Of a stretch of DNA of 35,906 bases, positions 31,238 to 35,906 are shown piece by piece. The stretch spans positions 1 to 35,906 of the forward strand of contig PXBW01000281.1 of assembly GCA_003566775.1 (NCBI GenBank), read 5' to 3'. Position 1 is the stretch's first letter, and the number at the start of each line of letters is the position of its first letter. The position numbers and the translations under genes are program-made. The notes under the pieces were generated by a model. The model did not search any database and was not told the DNA's origin. It was given only the letters and a program-made list of their open reading frames with translations. The stretch comes from a candidate division WS1 bacterium (GTDB lineage: Bacteria > Armatimonadota > Zipacnadia > Zipacnadales > UBA5352).

Positions 31238-31269
31238 ACGGACGCGGCACAGTGAGATGCCGCGTCCGT
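31238..31269. terminator. perfect 11-bp hairpin downstream of the fused E1 gene
   Basis: ACGGACGCGGC (31238-31248) and GCCGCGTCCGT (31259-31269) are perfect complements around a 10-nt loop. It starts 26 nt after the stop of the E1 gene on the leftward strand and 50 nt before the next gene. There is no T-tract, so it may stop transcription with a helper factor or be a copy of a dispersed palindromic repeat. Confidence 0.5.
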
Positions 31270-31294
31270 TCATGATCGGCTGAGACAGCAGACC

Positions 31295-33577
31295 TCACTG
31301 TTGCGCCAGGCTACGCAGGTTGTCGGCGATCTTCTCCACCGATGGCATATTCTCGTTCTCCAGCGGCTCGGCCATCGGTGGCGGAACGTCGTGGGCTGCC
31401 ACGATCCGCACCGGTGCCTTCAGCGCGTCCCAGCACCGCTCCATGACGCGATGAGCGATGTGCTCGCCGAAGCAGCCGGTGTACGGCGCCTGTTGCACAA
31501 CCAGCGCCCTGCCGGTCCTGTTGACCGAATCGGCGATGGTGTCCTCGTCGAGCGGAACGAGCGTGCGCGGATCCACTACCTCCACGCTTACGCCCTCGTC
31601 TTCGAGTACCTCCGCAGCTTCAAGCGTCCGCAGCAACATGTAACTGTACGCGATTGCGGTTACGTCCGCACCCTCGCGCACGACCTTCGCCTCCCCAATC
31701 GGAACCGTGTAATCGTCCTCCGGCACCTCGCCCTTCTCCGTGTAACAGTGCTGATGTTCGATGAAGATTATTGGGTTGTCCTCGCGGATCGCCGACTTGA
31801 GCAGGCCCTTAACGTCATACGCGGTAGCGGGAGCAATGACCTTAAGGCCCGGTACCTGCGTGACGATGGCCTCCAGCGACTGCGAATGCTGGCCCGCGTA
31901 CCCTCGACCTCCGCCGATGGTGGTGCGGATCACCGCAGGCAGGGTGGCCTTCCCGCCGAACATGTACCGATTCTTCGCAAGCTGGTTCCCGGTCTGATCC
32001 ATCGTCATCAGGATGAAGTCGATGTACATGATCTCTGCGACCGGGCGCATCCCAACCATCGAAGCGCCCGCGGCAGTGCCTACGATCGCCGCCTCTGAGA
32101 TCGGGGCGTTGAAGACTCGCCGGCGACCGAAGATCTCGAGCAGTCCACGCGTCGCGCCGAAGGCACCACCGTAGTCGGCGACGTCCTCTCCATACAGAAT
32201 CACACGGCGGTCGCGCAGCATCTCCTCCATAAGCGCCTCGGCTACCGCATGGCGGAATAGAACCCGCCCCTGACGATCGCGACGCCTGTATGTCGGTTCT
32301 TCCTTAAGCTCCTCGGTGGGCGTCGCCCACTCCTCACCGATCCCCTCGGAATTGCTGTCGGCGAAAAGACCGTGGTAGATCGCAGAGGGCTTCGGATCGG
32401 TGGCGTTAACTGCCCAGACCGAGGCGTCCTCGATGCACTGACTCATGCGCTGACAGCGCTCAACGACCTCATCATCGGTGAGTACTGCGGATTCTACCAC
32501 CGCTCGCTTTATATGATCGACAGGATCTATATCCTCCCATGCCTGCTCCTCGGTCTCCGAGCGGTAGGCGGTGCAATCGTCCGAGAGTGAGTGCCCGAGG
32601 TAGCGGTAGGTCTTGCTCTCCAGCAGCACCGGACCCTCCCCGCCGCGGCAGATCTCCGCGGCGCGGGCGACCGCATCGCGCATCGCCATCGCGTCCATCC
32701 CGTTGACGACCTCGGCGCGCATGTTCACGTCATTGTACCCCGCGCCCCTCTGCGCGAGGTCCTCGATTCCGGTTACCTCTCCAGCCTGCTGGCCGGTCAT
32801 CCCGTACTGATTGTTCTCGATCAGGAAGATAACCGGGACACCCTCCTCGAACTGACCCTGACAGGCCCAGTTATACGCCTCGTGGGCGATACCGTTGTTG
32901 GTCGCGCCATCGCCTACGAAGGAAAGCACCACCCGATCCAGATCGAGCATCCACGCGCCCATTGCAGCCCCCGCCGCGATGGCGTAGCTGCCGCCCACGA
33001 TCGCGTTCGCGCCCAGATGTCCCGCGTGGAAATCGGCGATGTGCATGCCGCCTCCGCGACCGTGGCAGTACCCCTCTTCCTTGCCGAGAAGCTCCCCCAT
33101 CGTGCGGTTAAGATGCACCTGCAGAGCGCACTCAGCGAGACTCTCGTAATCATCCGGGTCAGCATAGTCGGCGATGAACTGCTCAAGCTCCTCGTCCGAG
33201 CGCCGCCCGAGAAGCCAGTAGAATCCCTTAGCGATGGAATGCCCATGCCCCCGATGGGTGCTTGTTATGTAATCATCCGGACGGATGGCCGACACAGCAC
33301 CGACAGCGGTGGCTTCCTGCCCGATCGAAAGATGGCTTGCGCCGATGAACTTGAAGCCCTCCACCGGCTTGTAACGCCCGTTCTTCATCTTTGCCACGGT
33401 CTCCTCGAACGACCGAATGGCGAGCATGCAGTCGAGCATGCTGACCGCATCATCCGCGGACATATTGCCCGCCTCAAGCTCACTGCCCAAGTTACCCTCG
33501 TAGATGAAACGGGGGATTGGGTCGAATGTGATGTTACTCTTCTCAAAAAGAGGGAGTACGTCCATATTTCTGGGCAT
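31295..33577 (-). CDS. fused E1 alpha-beta subunits of a thiamine-dependent 2-oxoacid dehydrogenase
   Basis: This is a 760-residue fusion. The alpha part (1 to about 400) has THRGHGHSIAKG near 107-118 and the thiamine diphosphate motif GDGATNNGIAHEAYN (222-236) to IENN (253-256). The beta part (about 440-760) has GRVLFRHAVAEALMEEML, LYGEDVADYGGAFGAT, FNAPISEAAIVGTAAG and a C-terminal transketolase-type domain. The pair is the E1 of pyruvate, branched-chain or acetoin dehydrogenases, and fused forms are known. Residues about 119-158 are an extra stretch of some 40 residues between HSIAKG and the MGELLG helix. No E2 or E3 is in the window. ATG at 33577 follows TTGGGAG at 7 nt. Confidence 0.92.
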   Translation of the reverse strand: MPRNMDVLPLFEKSNITFDPIPRFIYEGNLGSELEAGNMSADDAVSMLDCMLAIRSFEETVAKMKNGRYKPVEGFKFIGASHLSIGQEATAVGAVSAIRPDDYITSTHRGHGHSIAKGFYWLLGRRSDEELEQFIADYADPDDYESLAECALQVHLNRTMGELLGKEEGYCHGRGGGMHIADFHAGHLGANAIVGGSYAIAAGAAMGAWMLDLDRVVLSFVGDGATNNGIAHEAYNWACQGQFEEGVPVIFLIENNQYGMTGQQAGEVTGIEDLAQRGAGYNDVNMRAEVVNGMDAMAMRDAVARAAEICRGGEGPVLLESKTYRYLGHSLSDDCTAYRSETEEQAWEDIDPVDHIKRAVVESAVLTDDEVVERCQRMSQCIEDASVWAVNATDPKPSAIYHGLFADSNSEGIGEEWATPTEELKEEPTYRRRDRQGRVLFRHAVAEALMEEMLRDRRVILYGEDVADYGGAFGATRGLLEIFGRRRVFNAPISEAAIVGTAAGASMVGMRPVAEIMYIDFILMTMDQTGNQLAKNRYMFGGKATLPAVIRTTIGGGRGYAGQHSQSLEAIVTQVPGLKVIAPATAYDVKGLLKSAIREDNPIIFIEHQHCYTEKGEVPEDDYTVPIGEAKVVREGADVTAIAYSYMLLRTLEAAEVLEDEGVSVEVVDPRTLVPLDEDTIADSVNRTGRALVVQQAPYTGCFGEHIAHRVMERCWDALKAPVRIVAAHDVPPPMAEPLENENMPSVEKIADNLRSLAQQ

Positions 33578-33595
33578 TTGCAGGACTCCCAACAC

Positions 33596-33624
33596 ACTAC
33601 AGGGTTAATCAGGCCGCTTCGCAA
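33596..33624 (-). promoter_or_regulatory. possible promoter of the E1 gene
   Basis: On the leftward strand TTGCGA (33624-33619) and TGTAGT (33601-33596) are 17 nt apart. The implied leader is about 12 nt and includes the ribosome binding site TTGGGAG. The match is moderate; both hexamers depart from consensus. Confidence 0.35.
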
Positions 33625-33798
33625 CATGGATGATGTTCCACGTCTGTCGGAGATTCTCCTTCATCGGTCCGTGGAAGCCCACATCGGAGTTGTTCGTGAA
33701 TGCGATCCAGCGGAGACTGACGACCTCCCTGAGGTCAGAGAGATATGTATTCCCTCAGGTACTGTCGTGAGAAGATGGTCGCCGAAGTCCTCGCGGTG
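33605..33798 (-). pseudogene. decayed leftward coding remnant upstream of the E1 gene
   Basis: Three leftward frames carry in turn protein-like sequence: REDFGDHLL (about 33792-33766), then RQYLREYISL, then LSDLREVVSLRWIAF and NNSDVGFHGPMKENLRQ to NIIHVAKRPD, with a TAA at 33607-33605. The last frame is open for 49 codons with G/C-rich third positions and no start codon. Adding one TC unit in the TCTCTC run near 33744 would join the second and third parts. This fits loss of frame by slippage. No family is recognised. Otherwise the 313-nt gap holds an 8-bp hairpin (33798-33817) and the E1 promoter. Confidence 0.5.
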
Positions 33799-33817
33799 TG
33801 CCGACGGTGGTCGGCAC
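33798..33817. terminator. 8-bp hairpin downstream of the T2SSF-domain gene
   Basis: GTGCCGAC, loop GGTG, GTCGGCAC form a perfect hairpin, 73 nt after the stop of the gene at 33891. There is no T-tract. It overlaps the upstream end of the decayed gene remnant. Confidence 0.35.
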
Positions 33818-33890
33818 CAATGCTCCTGCCTGGAACAAGCGAACAGCGGCCATCGAGATCGAATGAGCGTCTTGCGCGCAGCGCTTTGTA

Positions 33891-34469
33891 CTAACTCCTG
33901 CGTCTTCCCCGCGTGAACAGAAGCACGCCAAGAGCGAGGATGATGCCCACGAATATCAGGATGTTCGGGACACGGTGGCCCGGCAGACCGGCTCCATTCT
34001 CAGGACCGGTCGCGTACCAGATCAGCCCCGCTCCGAGCGCTGACGCCGACGCAAGGGCGCACAGCCAGATGAAGATCCACTGGAACGCCGACGCGGCAGC
34101 CTCCCAGTCAAAAATGCCCGCGCGAGCAGGACGCCGCGCATCGGGAGCGTCTCCTAGCCGACTCTCGAAGTGATCCGCGAGATCATCGAAGACGCGATCC
34201 ATCTCACCTTCGAGTTCACCCTCGCGGATCATCGTTATGAAGAACGGGCTGAAGGTGTTCGGGTAGCGGCTGAAAGAGGTGGCCAGTGTGTGGCCCATCT
34301 CCACGTCCTCCTGCACCTGTTCGAGCACCTCACGCAGAAAGGCGTTCGTCGTCTGCGCCCGCAGCGTCTCGATAATCTCCAGAATGTTTATGTCCGCCTT
34401 CATCAGCGTGGCGAACTGCCGGCAGACCGCGCCAAGTTCAGCGTTGGTGACCTTCGATTCTTCGGCCAT
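33891..34469 (-). CDS. stand-alone type II secretion F-domain membrane protein
   Basis: The protein has 192 aa. Residues about 8-105 form one T2SSF (GspF/PilC) domain: QFATLMKADINILEIIETLR, LREVLEQVQEDVEMGHTLAT, and FSPFFITMIREGELEGEMDR near 70-95. A linker follows, then two transmembrane segments at about 127-150 and 165-186, and a short basic end (TRGRRRS). Full GspF/PilC proteins have two such domains and about 400 residues, so this is a half-size form, not a truncation caused by a visible mutation. It is not next to other pilus or secretion genes. ATG 34469 has GGTGAT 6-8 nt upstream. The role is unknown. Confidence 0.75.
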   Translation of the reverse strand: MAEESKVTNAELGAVCRQFATLMKADINILEIIETLRAQTTNAFLREVLEQVQEDVEMGHTLATSFSRYPNTFSPFFITMIREGELEGEMDRVFDDLADHFESRLGDAPDARRPARAGIFDWEAAASAFQWIFIWLCALASASALGAGLIWYATGPENGAGLPGHRVPNILIFVGIILALGVLLFTRGRRRS

Positions 34470-34543
34470 CGTATCATCACCCGTAGATCGATTCCCCGCT
34501 CAAGGTCAGATAACCTTTCGCGATTGAAAGTGGCTCGCCCCGC

Positions 34544-35906
34544 TCACTCCTCCAGCGCGATCCCCACCATCTGCGTCCCCTCAACCCGCGGGATCACGAA
34601 GCCGCAGCGCTTGCCGGTCAGCGTGAACGCGATCTCCTCGCCCTGCGGCACCAGCCGCACCGACGCCACCTCGCCCTCCACCCGCACGCTCACCGGCACC
34701 TCGTGCAGAGGGATGATGTCCTCCACGATCTCAAGCTCCTCGCTGCGCCGCTCGGGGACGTAGTGCAATGCGTGGACGATAAGGCGATTCTGCGCGGCCT
34801 GGCGATTTACCGTGAAGATCGCCGTCGAAGGAGCCTCCGCCCGCAGCACCGGCTGCCCTAGCAGCAGGTCGATTGCGTTGCGAATCAGCAGCTTGCACCA
34901 GCGCGGCGCTCGCTCGCGATATTGCGTGAAGTGCGGGTGCATCAGGTAGATGCACGAGCCGCTTCGCACGGCTCCGGGGTAGTCCGCCGGGCCCTCCACC
35001 GGCGTGTGTCGATGTGAACAGAAGTGCTCCCAGGTTCGGTTGAACCACGGCTTCATCATCGGCGAGAGGACCTCGGCGCCGTCCAGCGGCCTCACCTCGC
35101 TGCCCTGCAGGTAGATCACGTGCGGGGCATCCGCCAGGTCTTTGCCCAGCGCGCCGGGCACGATGAAATCCGGCGAGAAAGGCGCCTCGCCCAGGTACTC
35201 AACACCCGGTTCGCGCAGAGCGAAGCGCTTGCCCGCCGGATCGAGTCCCGAGCGGTGAGTCGCCAGCAGCTTCCCGCCCACCGCGATGAATTCCGAGAGC
35301 TTCGCCGCCAGCGCCTCATCGACCGGTATCTCGTCGGGCATGATAATGAGCCGGTAGCGCGAGAAGTCACTCTCGGAGTCGATCACATCGAACTGATGGT
35401 GCAACTCCTGCAGCATCTTCGTGGCACCGGAGATCGAGGCCGGTATCTCGCGACTCGTGGGGTCGGTGACGAACTCCTCGGGCGTCATCACGCCGATGTC
35501 CACCACCGCCTCCGCACCCTCGCACCACGGCTCTGCCGCCTCAACCTTCTCGTACGCCCCGCGGATAAGCTCGTAGGTCGACGCGTCGAGCCTGCCATCG
35601 GGCGGAAGCTGGTCCCCTGCCTCACAGCGGCAGTTCAGCGCCAGCATCCTCATACACTCGTACTCCAGCGCGGCGGGGTTGCGGTACGAGTTGAAGTCTC
35701 CCCAGGTGGTGTGAAACTTGCCGGTGTGCGAGATCGTCGGCAGGCCCAGAGTGCGCGCGTAACGCTGGGCGACGGGGAAGTGCGCGTAGCCCCACTTGCC
35801 ACCGGGCAGGGATTCAAGCTCGAAGTGCGTGAAGCTGTGCTGCATCGCGCGGTGCATCGGCCCGATGTGTCCGGAGTTGAAGAAGATCAACGCATCGGAG
35901 GTGTGC
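34544..35906 (-). CDS. partial GHL6-type protein with beta-galactosidase trimerisation-like domain
   Basis: The C-terminal 450 or so residues are present; the frame is open to the right edge, so the start lies outside. The first part (to about residue 150 of the visible portion) continues a TIM-barrel-type glycosidase (FFNSGHIGP, SHTGKFHTTWGDFNSYRNP). Next is a Rossmann-like domain similar to the GH42 trimerisation domain (YRLIIMPDEIPVDEALAAKL, GGKLLATHRSG). The last 100 residues are a beta-sandwich-like end. No catalytic acid can be assigned from the visible part. Proteins of this layout are usually annotated as hypothetical glycosyl hydrolase 6 proteins. It lies 74 nt upstream of the T2SSF-domain gene on the same strand. 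Confidence 0.65.
   Translation of the reverse strand, partial: HTSDALIFFNSGHIGPMHRAMQHSFTHFELESLPGGKWGYAHFPVAQRYARTLGLPTISHTGKFHTTWGDFNSYRNPAALEYECMRMLALNCRCEAGDQLPPDGRLDASTYELIRGAYEKVEAAEPWCEGAEAVVDIGVMTPEEFVTDPTSREIPASISGATKMLQELHHQFDVIDSESDFSRYRLIIMPDEIPVDEALAAKLSEFIAVGGKLLATHRSGLDPAGKRFALREPGVEYLGEAPFSPDFIVPGALGKDLADAPHVIYLQGSEVRPLDGAEVLSPMMKPWFNRTWEHFCSHRHTPVEGPADYPGAVRSGSCIYLMHPHFTQYRERAPRWCKLLIRNAIDLLLGQPVLRAEAPSTAIFTVNRQAAQNRLIVHALHYVPERRSEELEIVEDIIPLHEVPVSVRVEGEVASVRLVPQGEEIAFTLTGKRCGFVIPRVEGTQMVGIALEE

Noticed and set aside
32591-33916. 441-codon rightward ORF opposite the E1 gene
   Set aside because: It is the antisense of the E1 alpha part and shows no domain of its own.

Overview
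This is a GC-rich bacterial chromosome segment, by eye roughly 60% G+C or more with strongly G/C-biased third codon positions. It has no rRNA, tRNA, CRISPR array, transposase or phage gene that I can recognise. The mix points to an uncultured, sugar-degrading, free-living bacterium. It includes a split glycine decarboxylase (gcvPA/gcvPB), GatC and GatA of the tRNA amidotransferase, TrmFO, a TatC, an MrfA-like helicase, and several GHL-type and Gfo/Idh/MocA carbohydrate proteins. An Armatimonadota-like or similar lineage would fit, but the sequence alone does not settle the phylum.

Layout. Positions 1-547 hold the start of a leftward gene that runs off the edge, a broken small leftward gene, and a near-perfect palindrome upstream of the rightward gcvT-gcvH-gcvPA-gcvPB operon (548-5111). 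This operon encodes the T, H and two-part P proteins of glycine cleavage. After a hairpin between converging genes, a leftward block (13583 to 5270) follows. Read in transcription order it encodes a class III aminotransferase, an amidohydrolase, an FGGY kinase, an AraA-like sugar isomerase, a SatD-family regulator, a DUF3307-type membrane protein and a GH109-like Gfo/Idh/MocA protein. The isomerase, kinase and oxidoreductase suggest sugar catabolism. The SatD/DUF3307 pair has its own palindromic control region.

A short rightward unit (13732-17063) carries a small ORF coupled to tatC, then a DEAD/DEAH helicase with a DUF1998-type zinc tail. Everything else is leftward: a PEP-synthase/rifampicin-phosphotransferase-like enzyme tightly linked to an FMN-binding PNPOx-like protein and a sugar-isomerase-type TIM barrel (20772-17099); two zinc-ribbon, single-TM proteins (22815-20809); an unusual dehydrogenase fusion (MDR plus SrlD-like SDR) next to a class II aldolase (26238-22838); gatA and gatC; trmFO; a GHL-type TIM barrel; a fused E1 alpha-beta 2-oxoacid dehydrogenase; a stand-alone type II secretion F domain protein; and, cut by the right edge, a GHL6-type protein with a beta-galactosidase trimerisation-like domain.

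Most notable are: a dispersed palindromic repeat inserted in frame inside the amidohydrolase, with an inverted second copy about 0.85 kb away; overlapping palindromes between satD and the DUF3307 gene; the three-Rossmann MDR-SDR fusion; a frameshifted gene remnant upstream of the E1 gene; and a 470-base structured non-coding interval downstream of gatA.
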